DNA from: Cryptosporangium sp044454545
Lineage (GTDB): Bacteria; Actinomycetota; Actinomycetes; Mycobacteriales; Cryptosporangiaceae
Length of the DNA: 64,000 nucleotides
Assembly: GCF_044454545.1 (NCBI RefSeq)
Contig: NZ_JBITDV010000003.1
Coordinates: forward strand, 248,001 to 312,000
Direction of reading: 5' to 3'
The stretch's first letter is position 1, and each line of letters starts with the position of its first letter. This document shows, in pieces, positions 7,165 to 15,949 of this stretch. The translations under genes and the position numbers were made by a program. The notes beneath the pieces are model-generated. The model made no database searches, was not told where the DNA came from, and worked only from the letters and a program-made list of their open reading frames with translations.

Positions 7165-10100
7165 CTACGGCCTGGCTTGAGGCCCCTCTCCGAGGGCGAT
7201 GCGGTCCAGGTCGGCCAGCACCTGGCCGGCTAGTGCGGCGGCGGCCCCGGGCCGGGTGCTGAGCAGGGACCGGGCTTCCCGGAGGCGGGCTTCGAGTTGG
7301 CGGAGGTGGCTCGGGTCGGCGTCCCGTGCGGTGTGCTCTTCGAGCAGGATTTCCGCGCCGGCCAGCAGGTCGGCGGCCAAGTCGGTGAGTTCACCGGACG
7401 GCGTCGGTGTGGCGGCACGGACGTACGCCATCTGGACGAGCGTCTCGACGGAACGGAACGTCCGGCGCCAGGACACGTCGTCGGCGGGCTCCGCCTCCGG
7501 GAAGACCTGGCCGGGTGCGTCCCAGAGGCCTTCGCCGGCGCCGGCGGTGTGGCGACGCCGGTCGAGGTGGTGCCAGATCTGATCGCTGAGGGCGAGAAGG
7601 TCGCGGCGGAGGCCGACGTTGCGGGCGAGCAGGCTCGCGGTGATCACTTGACGCAGGAGCGACGTGGCGAGGTCGGACGTGAACCAGTAGGCGTTGTCGA
7701 TGCCCCGCAAGGCCAGCGCCTGGCCTGGTTCGTGGAAGTGCACGGCGGGGTCGCCCGGAATGGGTGGGCGGGTGACGCCCCCCTGGTCGGCGATCGCGGC
7801 GTAGACCGTGAGGAGGCGGTCGATCGGCAGATCGGTCGAGCGTCGCCGCTCGAGGTCGGCGAGGACCAGGCGGGCCACCTGGAGCGTGAAGTAGAGGGAC
7901 TGTTCGCCGTCGGTGGTCTGCCAGGGGATGGTCTCCAGCGGCCAGCGGCCCTCCGGCCCGGTGGCGATGGACGCCCAGTAGGACCGGGTGAGGTCGTAGC
8001 GCAGTTGCAGCGCCTGGGCCAGGCGTTGTTGCTCTTCGTTGAGCAGACGCAGTACCCGGGTGCGTTCACTCGCCAAGTCGAGGATGCCGGTCATCGCGTC
8101 GACGGTGAAGTACAGGTAGGGCTCCGGATCCGCGAGGCCGTCGGGCTGCGGTCCGACGTACTCCGTGGTCTCGATCCCGGGTGCTTCCCGGAGAACGCTC
8201 CAGGACCAGCCGCAGGTGAACAGCGTGTCCGGGTTGTCGAGGTCCTCGCCTTGGCCTGATCCGATGGACAGGTCGCGGAGCCCGGCCCGTACCTCCTGGA
8301 GTTGCGTCCGGAGGCGATGAACCGCCTCGACGGTGGGTTCGCCGGGCGTCCGGATCGGACGTAGCAGGGCGGTGCCGGGGCTCGACTCGGGGTCGAAGAC
8401 CCGGACGGTGAAGCTGCGCAGGAGCCCGATCATGGCTGCGGACAGGCGCCGGCTCGCGAGCTCGGTGACCTCGTCGATCTCTCGGGCCAGGTCGGTGCGG
8501 GTGGCTACCCTGCGGAAGATTTTGGTGAAGCCGACGATCGCGAGCGTCAGCGTGAGGCTGATCGCGTAGGACTCGACGACCGGGGGTGCGATCCCCTCGG
8601 GATCCGAGGGGTCGGCTACGCCGCCGCTGAAGATCGGCGCATCGGACTCGTCGGTGTAGCTGGACAGGTAGTCGTGGGCCGTCCGGAGGATGAAGCGCGG
8701 AATCTCGAGGCGGTCGCCGATTCCGCGTAGCGCATCGAGCACCGCGTCGGTGGTCTCGTCGGGGCCGTCCACCTTCAGCTCGCTGAGGGCGGTGGCCGGA
8801 TACAGCAGGCAGAGTAGTTGTGCGGCGTCGCTGAGAGAGTCTCGGCCGTCCGCGCCTCCCCACTGCCACTCCTGATTCCGCACCGACCGCCGCACGAGCG
8901 CTTGCCAGACGTCGAGGATGTGCTGTTGGGGCGTGATCGCCGGGCCCAGGCTGCGGCGGGTCCCGGTCGGCCGCCGGTCGGTGTCCGCGACCCCCGGCGC
9001 TTCGGTCTCGCCGCCCGGAGCGGCCTCCCCGTCGTCGTCCAGACCGAGGAGCGCTTCCAGCTCCTGCTCGGCGGTCCGGAACGAACGCAGTTCGGCCGTC
9101 AGCGCGTCGGGATCGCCGGTCGGGCTGTCGAGTCGCGCGGTCAGCAGGTCGTAGAGGTCCCAGGCGTCGTGGGCGCTGAGCCGGCTCGCGAGCAATTCCT
9201 GTACGCCCGGCTCGAACCGCAGCATGACGAGACCGTCGGCGAGCGTCGGCCGTTCGAAGAGTCCCCCGGCGACGACCTCGGCGGCCGCGGTCAGAGCGGC
9301 CGACGGGAGCAACTCACGGCGAATGAACTGCAGCAGAGCGAGGCTCAACCGGGGATGCGCGGCAGCCAGCACGGCCAGCCGCGCGGCGTCCGGTGAGGCG
9401 ACGTACGTGAAAGCGTCGACCAGCGCGGCCGCGGTCGGGGTGGGGCCGGGGGCATGGTCCGGCGGAGCGGGCCGGGTCGGCACCAGCAGGGCGTCGCACC
9501 CGTCGGGGTCGACGCTCATCAGCGTCCGAGCCCACCGCGCGATGCGTTCCGGCGCCAGCGTCATCGCCGGAATCGGGAGCCAGCCGGTGTCGGGCCGGGC
9601 GTGCCGGGCCAGCGGCGGAACCCGGAACACGAGTCGGTCGTTACGACCTCCGGCCCGGCCCGGGCCCACGCGCGCACCGGGCAGGTCGAGGCCCACCTGC
9701 CGCCACATCGTCATCGGCAGCGGGTTGACCAGCACGGTCGGCGCCGACGAGGCCAGCTGTCGCAGCACCGACCAGGTGGTCTCCGGGCGGTTGGCGGTCG
9801 TCGTGCCGTCGCTGAGGAGCACGACCAGATGCCGGTCGTCCGGGGCCCGGAGCCGGCGCAGCGAGGTGACTCGTCCACGCTGGTCCCGGATCTCCGCTTC
9901 GCTCCGATCTAGCGCGACCGTCCACCGGCGTACGGTCCGGAACGCGCCGACCTGTCCGAGCAGCCGATGGAGCTCGTCCGTCGCCTGCTCCCACAGTGTC
10001 ATCGACAGTCCGGTGTCGACGAGCAGCGTGACGTCGAACCAGCGTTCCGGGGCCGGGCGGAACACCGGAATGAGCTCCCCGGTCCGGGCGTACACCGTGA

Positions 10101-10551
10101 CGGTGTCGTCCAGATCCAGCTCGGCGCGCCGGCCATGGCGCCATCGGCGGCGCAGCGGGCGCAGCGCCCGTGCGACCTCCAGCGGACGAGGGAGCCCGTC
10201 GGCCGTCCTGGTGGTCCTGGGATGCTGCGCCGGGGCCGCGGCGAGCCGCTGCCCGTCGGTCGCCGACGTGGCGAAAACGGGCCTGATCTCGGCCTCGTTC
10301 TCGTCGGACAGCTGAGGAACCGCACGCTCGGCCGGGCGTGGTGGTGCCGGCGACCGTTCGCCCGGCGCCGGGCCGCCGCCCCCCGGAGTCGCAGACGCGG
10401 ACGTCTCCGGGCCGGGGACGTCCGCAGGCGTTGGCCTGCCCTCGCCGACCGCGAGGGCCGCCAGCCAGATCGCCTCGGCGAGCATCGTCGCGTCGCCGTC
10501 GACGCCCTGCCGGGCGAGTTGGTCGATGAGGACGCCCAGCCGGTCAGGCAC
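7165..10551 (-). CDS. SAV_2336-type vWA protein fused to an SCO2524-like C-terminal half (vWA component of a VMAP ternary system)
   Basis: The 1128-residue protein has four parts. Residues about 1-40 are a short helical domain (LGVLIDQLARQGVD). A Pro-rich linker follows. About residues 170-370 form a vWA-like domain whose strand end LLVDTGLSM is a MIDAS-like metal site, with a later LVVLLSDG strand. About residues 400-520 are a helical region. Residues about 545-1128 begin ILDVWQALVRRSV and resemble, as I recall it, the actinobacterial SCO2524 family, otherwise a separate protein. It is the third gene of the operon, and its GTG start overlaps the MoxR gene by 8 nt. In vWA-MoxR-VMAP systems the vWA protein is thought to work with the MoxR ATPase to gate the effector. 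Identity of the first half is more certain than that of the second. Confidence 0.75.
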   Translation of the reverse strand: MPDRLGVLIDQLARQGVDGDATMLAEAIWLAALAVGEGRPTPADVPGPETSASATPGGGGPAPGERSPAPPRPAERAVPQLSDENEAEIRPVFATSATDGQRLAAAPAQHPRTTRTADGLPRPLEVARALRPLRRRWRHGRRAELDLDDTVTVYARTGELIPVFRPAPERWFDVTLLVDTGLSMTLWEQATDELHRLLGQVGAFRTVRRWTVALDRSEAEIRDQRGRVTSLRRLRAPDDRHLVVLLSDGTTTANRPETTWSVLRQLASSAPTVLVNPLPMTMWRQVGLDLPGARVGPGRAGGRNDRLVFRVPPLARHARPDTGWLPIPAMTLAPERIARWARTLMSVDPDGCDALLVPTRPAPPDHAPGPTPTAAALVDAFTYVASPDAARLAVLAAAHPRLSLALLQFIRRELLPSAALTAAAEVVAGGLFERPTLADGLVMLRFEPGVQELLASRLSAHDAWDLYDLLTARLDSPTGDPDALTAELRSFRTAEQELEALLGLDDDGEAAPGGETEAPGVADTDRRPTGTRRSLGPAITPQQHILDVWQALVRRSVRNQEWQWGGADGRDSLSDAAQLLCLLYPATALSELKVDGPDETTDAVLDALRGIGDRLEIPRFILRTAHDYLSSYTDESDAPIFSGGVADPSDPEGIAPPVVESYAISLTLTLAIVGFTKIFRRVATRTDLAREIDEVTELASRRLSAAMIGLLRSFTVRVFDPESSPGTALLRPIRTPGEPTVEAVHRLRTQLQEVRAGLRDLSIGSGQGEDLDNPDTLFTCGWSWSVLREAPGIETTEYVGPQPDGLADPEPYLYFTVDAMTGILDLASERTRVLRLLNEEQQRLAQALQLRYDLTRSYWASIATGPEGRWPLETIPWQTTDGEQSLYFTLQVARLVLADLERRRSTDLPIDRLLTVYAAIADQGGVTRPPIPGDPAVHFHEPGQALALRGIDNAYWFTSDLATSLLRQVITASLLARNVGLRRDLLALSDQIWHHLDRRRHTAGAGEGLWDAPGQVFPEAEPADDVSWRRTFRSVETLVQMAYVRAATPTPSGELTDLAADLLAGAEILLEEHTARDADPSHLRQLEARLREARSLLSTRPGAAAALAGQVLADLDRIALGEGPQARP

Positions 10552-11518
10552 GCGAAAGCTCTCGCATCAGCATCGTCACCAGCCCCTCGCGCTGCATCCC
10601 CTCCGGCGCATCGGGCCCGGTCAGGAGGAACACCGCGTTGAGGAGCTGGTCGACGGCCAGCGACTCGCCCTGGTCGAGCCGCTCGACGAACGCCGCGATC
10701 AGGTCCGTGACCGGCGCCGGGGCCAGGCTCTCGGTGCCGAGGTGGGCCCGCACCATCGCGGTCACCTCCGCCGCGGTCGGCCGCGGCATCTGATAGCGGA
10801 TGCACCGGCGCAGGAACGGGGCCGGGAAGTCGCGTTCGCCGTTGCTGGTCATGACGATGAACGGGAACTCGACGCACCGGACCTGGCCGGCTCGGATCGA
10901 ATGGCGGCGGGGGCCGTCCCACTCGCGGATGTCGACCGTGTCCTGCTCGTACCGCGCGAGCTCGGGAATCTCGAAGCTGCCGCGTTCGAGGACGTCGAGC
11001 AGGTCGCTGGGCAGGTCGAGGTCGCTCTTGTCGATCTCGTCGATCAGGAGGGCTCGGGGCTGATCGCCCGGGAGCAGCGCGGTGCCGAGCGGTCCCAGCC
11101 GCAGGTACGGGCCGATACCGTCACCGGAACGCTGCCGCAGCGCGCGCGTCGCCCGCCCGCGGGCGTCTCCCCGGGCCGCCCGGCGGAGCTGCTGCGCGTG
11201 GATCCGGCCGAGGACGTCGTAGTGGTAGAGACCGTCGGTGACGACCGTCCGAGACGTGATGTGCCACCGCAGGACCCGGCCCAGTCCCAGTTCGTCGCTG
11301 ACCGCTTCGACCAGCGTCGACTTACCGGAACCCGGTGCACCGGTGACCAGCAGCGGACGACGGAGCCGCAGCGCGGCGTTGACCGCGTCGACGAGCCCGG
11401 CCGGAGGCTGGAAGACGGTCCTGGCCACCGGACGGGGAGACTGTCGCCACGGTGGAGCCGGAGGCAGGACCAGCGGGCGGGGTTCGCCGTCGCCCAGGTA
11501 AGGACCGACCCAGCTCAT
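10544..11518 (-). CDS. MoxR-family AAA+ ATPase (ATPase component of a VMAP ternary system)
   Basis: The 324-residue protein has a Walker A motif GAPGSGKST at residues 60-68, a Walker B motif ALLIDEIDKSD at about 156-166, a sensor-1 strand FIVMTSNGERDF, and the arginine-rich FLRRCIRY segment of MoxR-like AAA+ proteins. The ATG at 11518 overlaps the stop of the preceding gene as TGATG, which argues for translational coupling and fixes this start, although the frame is open further upstream. MoxR ATPases usually act as chaperones together with vWA proteins, and a vWA protein is encoded immediately downstream. Here the pair probably remodels or activates the VMAP effector encoded upstream. Confidence 0.88.
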   Translation of the reverse strand: MSWVGPYLGDGEPRPLVLPPAPPWRQSPRPVARTVFQPPAGLVDAVNAALRLRRPLLVTGAPGSGKSTLVEAVSDELGLGRVLRWHITSRTVVTDGLYHYDVLGRIHAQQLRRAARGDARGRATRALRQRSGDGIGPYLRLGPLGTALLPGDQPRALLIDEIDKSDLDLPSDLLDVLERGSFEIPELARYEQDTVDIREWDGPRRHSIRAGQVRCVEFPFIVMTSNGERDFPAPFLRRCIRYQMPRPTAAEVTAMVRAHLGTESLAPAPVTDLIAAFVERLDQGESLAVDQLLNAVFLLTGPDAPEGMQREGLVTMLMRELSRA

Positions 11519-13347
11519 CACAACTCCCGGGAGGTTCGCGGCTGATGGCTGCGGCAAAACGCCAGCCAAACGTCGTCGTGCCAGGCCGCACGCACCCCGG
11601 CCAGCGGGTGCGCTTCGCCCGTCCAGCCCGAGCGGTAAGCGTCGACGAGCCCGTCGGGCAGCTCGTACCACGACCCGTCGACCGCGCGCCGGCGCCGGGC
11701 GTCCACATCGGCGCCCGCCTCCGGCCACAAGACGACGGGCTGGTAGGCCAGCAGCAACTCGAGGAGCTCGACGCGGTCACCGGGGTGGGACGAGAGTCCC
11801 AGCGCCCGGCCGGGTCGGCGGTCGGCCAGCTGCTCCCGCAGCCGCCCGAGGTCGGCGACGTGGGTGTGGCCGAGCCATTCGACCGGATCTCCGGCGCGGT
11901 GGGCCATCTCGTGCAGACAGTCGGCGGCATGCTGGTTGATCCACGCGTGGTGACGGGCCGGAGCAAGCCGCTCGCTCCAGCGAACCATCACGTCGTGGGA
12001 TGCGCCGATGCGTGGCCCGGTACCGGTCGCGGGGTCGCCGTAGCGGACGGTCTCCGGTTTCCAGGTCAGCATCAGCCGCGCCGGGAGCGCGACGTCGATG
12101 TGGCGCAGGCGCTCGCCGCGTCCGTGTGCGTAGTCCTTCCCCCACCGGAGCGCTTCGGCGTAGGCGCGTTCGGCGCCGAGCCGGTCCAGCGTCGGGCAGG
12201 AGAAATCCGCACGCAGGGCCAGCTCGGGGCCGTCCAGCAGCCACGCGTGGAGCTGGTCGGGCCAGTCGCCGGCAAGACCGCTGTGCAGGCTGACGATCAG
12301 CCGCAGCCGGCGTTCACCGTGCCGCCGCGCCTGGGCGGCGAGTGCGTCGCTGTACTGCCGCGAAGCCTCCACCCTCGTGGCCCAGTCCTGCAGCCGCGGT
12401 GAGGCCGGATCGCGGCCGATCGCGACGGCCAGCTCAACGAGGAAACGGGCCAACGCCGCGCGAGGCGCCCGGGCCGCACCGGGCCCGAACACCACCGCGT
12501 CGACCAGCGCGGTGTAGTCGGCGTCGGTGAGCGGCCCGCTGAAGGCCTGCTGGGCCACCGGGGAATGGCCCAGCGCCGCGACCGCCCGGCGCAGCTGAAC
12601 CGTGGTCGGCCGTAAGTCGGCGACGAGGTCGACGGTGGGGAGGATCAGCAGGAGACGCTCGAGAAGCAGCCCGGCCTGGCGTGCCGCGGGCCGAGGCTCG
12701 GCGGGCAGGGCCGTCACGAGCGACCGCAGCGACTCCTCGGTCCACTCCAGCCCGTCGGCCAGCTCCGGTCCGAGCGTCCGGACGGCGCGCATCAGACGGT
12801 CCACCGACCGCAGCTTCGGCAGGGATCGGCCCCCGTCCGGGCCGGGGATCCCGTCGGCCAGGGCACGTAATGCGACGTAGATCTGGTGGCCCAGGGCCTG
12901 CGGCTGGGCGAACGCCTGCACGACCTTGTTCTGCCGGGCCTTTTGCAGGAAGGCGTCCTGCCGGGGGCCGCCCGTCGCGGCGGTGAACAGGTCGCCGGGG
13001 ACGTCGGCGTCCTCGGCCAGCGTGAAAATCAGGCGGGGAAGTCCGAGCGCGGTCGCGGTGTCGTACTCGGCCTCGGTGTAGGAGCGCCGCTGCTCGTCGT
13101 TCTCGTCGATGCTGCCGTACCGGCGCCCGAGAATTCCGATGTAGACGTCGCAGGAGCCGACCTGACCCGAGGACTCGACCGCGGCGGTGCGGTCCGCGGC
13201 CGGGAAGAAACGCATGTCGACCGGAACATGGCCTGCGTGCGCCACTGCCTCGAGGGCGGCCGACACGAACGACCGGTCAGCCGGGTACTCCGCGAACTCC
13301 GAGGTGTGCGACAAAAAGACACGCCACCGCGCCCCAGCCTTCGGCAC
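11518..13347 (-). CDS. DUF4062 (TIR-like)-VMAP effector protein
   Basis: Residues about 8-115 (RVFLSHTSEFAEYP ... VYIGILGRRYGS ... SYTEAEYDTATALGLPRLIF) match DUF4062, a TIR/SLOG-like Rossmannoid domain used as sensor or effector in conflict systems. A helical middle follows (about 150-330). The C-terminal region (about 330-600: LRLIVSLHSG, LRHIDVALPARLML, VVLWPEAGADVDARRRR) fits the vWA-MoxR-associated protein C-terminal domain (VMAP-C). The GTG start at 13347 follows a GAGGGGG ribosome binding site. It is the first gene of the operon and is coupled to the MoxR gene by a TGATG overlap. In the published scheme for these ternary systems, VMAP links the NTP-driven sensing pair to an effector; the DUF4062 domain is then the likely effector or signal sensor. 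No catalytic glutamate can be assigned with confidence. Confidence 0.75.
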   Translation of the reverse strand: MPKAGARWRVFLSHTSEFAEYPADRSFVSAALEAVAHAGHVPVDMRFFPAADRTAAVESSGQVGSCDVYIGILGRRYGSIDENDEQRRSYTEAEYDTATALGLPRLIFTLAEDADVPGDLFTAATGGPRQDAFLQKARQNKVVQAFAQPQALGHQIYVALRALADGIPGPDGGRSLPKLRSVDRLMRAVRTLGPELADGLEWTEESLRSLVTALPAEPRPAARQAGLLLERLLLILPTVDLVADLRPTTVQLRRAVAALGHSPVAQQAFSGPLTDADYTALVDAVVFGPGAARAPRAALARFLVELAVAIGRDPASPRLQDWATRVEASRQYSDALAAQARRHGERRLRLIVSLHSGLAGDWPDQLHAWLLDGPELALRADFSCPTLDRLGAERAYAEALRWGKDYAHGRGERLRHIDVALPARLMLTWKPETVRYGDPATGTGPRIGASHDVMVRWSERLAPARHHAWINQHAADCLHEMAHRAGDPVEWLGHTHVADLGRLREQLADRRPGRALGLSSHPGDRVELLELLLAYQPVVLWPEAGADVDARRRRAVDGSWYELPDGLVDAYRSGWTGEAHPLAGVRAAWHDDVWLAFCRSHQPRTSREL

Positions 13348-13528
13348 CGCGCACCCCCCTCATGGTGCTTCCCCCGGATCGCACCGAATCGGATCCGCGA
13401 GACGCTGTCAAGACTCGGCCCCGCGATGCCGGGGTCGATCCCGCCTTCGACAACGGCCGGCACGCGCCACCCGGCCCGGGTGGGCAGGGTGGCGCTGACG
13501 GCCTCCGCACCGGCTACCGGTCGCCCGG

Positions 13529-14071
13529 TCACGAGTGCGAGAAGAATCGCCATTTCTGAGCGGGGTTCCCCGTACAAGTCCACTGCTGAATGTGCGTACC
13601 GTCGCTCACACCGGCGTCACGCCGGTCGAGGCAGAACTGGCTCCCGACCTGTCGGATCGTCGTGTATCCGCCGCTCGTCTCCAGCGTCCAGAGCTGATTG
13701 GGCTGCACGGTGCACGGCATCATCTTGAGGTCGGCTCGAAGCGTGAACTGGTTCGGCGGCGGCACCGCGAGACAGTTCTCGTTCCGGGCGTCGACGATCT
13801 CCACCATGCCCGGTGCGCTCGCATTGAGTAGTCTGAAGCGCTGCTCGTCCCCGCCGGAACAATGCCAGAGCTGGAGCTGGGCGTTGCTCGGCGGATCCTC
13901 GGTCTTGATGTCGAGGCAACCGAATTGAAAACCGGGAGGAGACTGGATCTCCCAGAGAGGGACGGCCGCCTCCGCGGTGCCGCTCATGACTACTGTGGAC
14001 GCCACCACGCCCATCAGCGAGAGCAGGATCGCCAACCCGCGCGACACGGGCCACGTCACTAGTTTGCGCAA
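13529..14071 (-). CDS. Secreted ricin B-type lectin protein
   Basis: The 180-residue product has a signal peptide (hydrophobic core GLAILLSLMGVVASTVVM, Ala-x-Ala near residue 35) and a single beta-trefoil lectin domain. The three trefoil repeats carry QxW-type motifs (EQRFRLL, NQLWTLE, QKWRFF) and paired cysteines (CLDI...WHC, CLAV...MPC, CLDR...WTC). Such domains bind sugars outside the cell, and here no enzyme is attached. The start is a TTG at 14071, chosen because a GGGAGG Shine-Dalgarno sequence lies at proper spacing and no better start gives a signal peptide. It is a single-gene unit with an inverted repeat just upstream. Confidence 0.85.
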   Translation of the reverse strand: MRKLVTWPVSRGLAILLSLMGVVASTVVMSGTAEAAVPLWEIQSPPGFQFGCLDIKTEDPPSNAQLQLWHCSGGDEQRFRLLNASAPGMVEIVDARNENCLAVPPPNQFTLRADLKMMPCTVQPNQLWTLETSGGYTTIRQVGSQFCLDRRDAGVSDGTHIQQWTCTGNPAQKWRFFSHS

Positions 14072-14083
14072 AACGCCTCCCTT

Positions 14084-14108
14084 TCGCGAATGCTTTCCGA
14101 ATTCGCGA
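14084..14108. promoter_or_regulatory. Inverted repeat upstream of the lectin gene
   Basis: TCGCGAAT (14084-14091) and ATTCGCGA (14101-14108) form a perfect 8-bp inverted repeat with a 9-nt spacer. It starts 13 nt upstream of the TTG start of the reverse-strand lectin gene. This position, overlapping the expected leader or promoter, suggests a repressor operator or a leader hairpin. The 14109-14322 stretch beyond it shows no gene. Confidence 0.4.
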
Positions 14109-14322
14109 TTTGCTGTATTGCTCCGAGGCTACTGTCGGCGCCCGCGCGCAATGTCGGCGAAAGAACAGTCGGAACGTTCGGACGGCAATTCCCGAGCGAA
14201 CCGAATTCAGAGCACCCAGGCGCCGTCCCGGATGATCTCGACGGTTCCGCGGGGACCGGCCGCCGGCCACCGCGAACGGGAAACTCTGTCCCCGGGCCAC
14301 GTCCCTCACCCGCGGAGGCGCG

Positions 14323-14940
14323 TTAGATCACCGCGTGGCCGTAGCTGGTCGCCAGAGCGGCCAGGTCGGGCTCACCGAACCGACTGCGCAGGGCGTCGAA
14401 GCGTTCGGCCTTGCCTGCGCCGAACCGACTCACCGACCGCGCGTAGGTGTCGCCCGACACGAACACCGGCGGGGTCTTCTTGCTGTGGAACTTGTCCGCG
14501 TACAGGACGAGTTCTTCCTCCGGGGTTTCGGCCAGGTAGTCGGCCACCGGCAGCGGCAGGCCCTGGCTGACGACGTCCGCGCGCGTCAGGCCGACGCCGG
14601 TGTGGTGCGAGCAGAACCGGCCGAGCCGATCGGGCCAGCCCACGTCGCGGACGAGCTCCTCCCCGAGCACGCCGTGGCGCAGATAGCCGGCGTGATCGAG
14701 AACTCCGTCCGGCGAGTACAAGCGGTACACCCCGACGTCGTGCAGCAGCGCTCCGGCGCGCACCAGGTCGGCGTCCACCGTGGTGGTGAGCAGTTGGGTG
14801 GCCAGGTCGCGGACGATCAGGCAATGCGTGAAGACCAGGTCGAACGCGTGCTCGTTCGGCGCGTAGCGCCGGTGCAGGGCCTCGATCTCCTGTTCGTCCG
14901 GTATCACCGTGGAAGCGGGGATCCGTGTCCCGAAGTTCAC
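14323..14940 (-). CDS. HD-domain phosphohydrolase
   Basis: The 205-residue protein has the HD-domain metal ligands in order: H41-C in FTHCLIV, the doublet HD in AGALLHDVGVYRLY, a histidine in AGYLRHGVLGEEL, and HHTGVGL. The closing aspartate is in LYADKFHSK. This is the HDIG-type arrangement of small actinobacterial hydrolases acting on nucleotides or other phosphates; the substrate cannot be read. The GTG at 14940 gives a sensible length. It starts 17 nt after the Sel1-repeat gene ends on the same strand, so the two are probably one transcript. Confidence 0.8.
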   Translation of the reverse strand: MNFGTRIPASTVIPDEQEIEALHRRYAPNEHAFDLVFTHCLIVRDLATQLLTTTVDADLVRAGALLHDVGVYRLYSPDGVLDHAGYLRHGVLGEELVRDVGWPDRLGRFCSHHTGVGLTRADVVSQGLPLPVADYLAETPEEELVLYADKFHSKKTPPVFVSGDTYARSVSRFGAGKAERFDALRSRFGEPDLAALATSYGHAVI

Positions 14941-14957
14941 CCCGACGACCCTACGCG

Positions 14958-15827
14958 TCAGTCGCCGGACTCCAGCTCCTGGAGGTTGTACTCCGCGTTC
15001 GGGTCGCCCGCCTTCCCGGCTTCGGTGTACCACCGGGCGGCCGCGACGACGTCGCCGCGCTCCTTGTACAGGACCGCCAGGTTGTTCATCGCGCCGGAGA
15101 AGCCGGCCTTCGCGGCCCGGCGCAGCCACTGCTCGGCCGTGCGCTCGTCGCCCCGGCTGAGGGCCAGCTGCGCGAGCGAGCCCATCGCGTACGCGTTCTC
15201 CTTGCGGGCGGCCCGCTCGATCCAGTGCTCGGCGGACTCGTCCCGCAGGTCGTGGAGCCCGAGGCCGAGCAGGTACATCGATTCGACGTGTCCCCGTTCG
15301 GCGCCCTTGCGCCACCACTCGACCGCCTCGGCGACACGACCGGCGTCGTCGAGGAGGGCTCCGAAGCCGCACCAGGTGTCGGGATCGGTGCTGGTCCGCA
15401 CGTGCTCGGCGGCGGTGACGACCACGGCGTCGGCGGCGGCGCGGTCGTCGCGATCGCGGTACAGGCGGCGGAGCCCCAGTGCGGCGGTCAGGTCGCCGGT
15501 GCCGGCCAGTTCGCGCAGCAGCGGCTCGGCGCCGGCCCGGCACTCGTCGGCCTTGGCGGTCTGTCCGCGCCGGGTGTGGACGGCGGCCAGGTTGAGCCAG
15601 GCCTCCGGAACTCCGGCGGCGACGGCTTTCCGCAGCAGGTGCAGGCCCTCGATCGTCCGGCCCGAGCGGATCCGCTGTTTGCCCAGCTCGTTGCAGGCCG
15701 GGCCGTGGCCGGCTTCCGCCGCCTCCTCGTAGAACGGCACCGACCGCGCCTCGTGACCCAGGAGATCGAGGCGACGCCCCTCCTGGTACAGCTCTTCCGG
15801 CGATCGCCGTCGCACGCGTAGCTCCAC
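14958..15827 (-). CDS. Sel1/TPR-like repeat protein
   Basis: The 289-residue protein consists of about seven helical repeats with Sel1-type signatures: YEEAAEAGHGPACNELG, LLRKAVAAGVPEAWLNLA, WWRKGAERGHVESMYLLG, WIERAARKENAYAMGSLA, WLRRAAKAGFSGAMNNLA and WYTEAGKAGDPNAEYNLQ. These form a curved solenoid for protein binding. The GTG at 15827 was chosen because the frame upstream reads as non-coding, proline/arginine-rich sequence. No signal peptide or membrane segment is present, so it is cytosolic. It precedes the HD hydrolase in the same transcript and may be a scaffold or adaptor for it. Confidence 0.8.
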   Translation of the reverse strand: MELRVRRRSPEELYQEGRRLDLLGHEARSVPFYEEAAEAGHGPACNELGKQRIRSGRTIEGLHLLRKAVAAGVPEAWLNLAAVHTRRGQTAKADECRAGAEPLLRELAGTGDLTAALGLRRLYRDRDDRAAADAVVVTAAEHVRTSTDPDTWCGFGALLDDAGRVAEAVEWWRKGAERGHVESMYLLGLGLHDLRDESAEHWIERAARKENAYAMGSLAQLALSRGDERTAEQWLRRAAKAGFSGAMNNLAVLYKERGDVVAAARWYTEAGKAGDPNAEYNLQELESGD

Positions 15828-15949
15828 GCTCGTAGGACGTCCGGTATCGGCGGACGGATCACCCGTCGACGTTCGTGCGCGAGGCACCGCCGGTCGGGCG
15901 GCGTCAGCCCACCGGCGACGGACGGGCCCCGCCAACACCACAGGGCACG

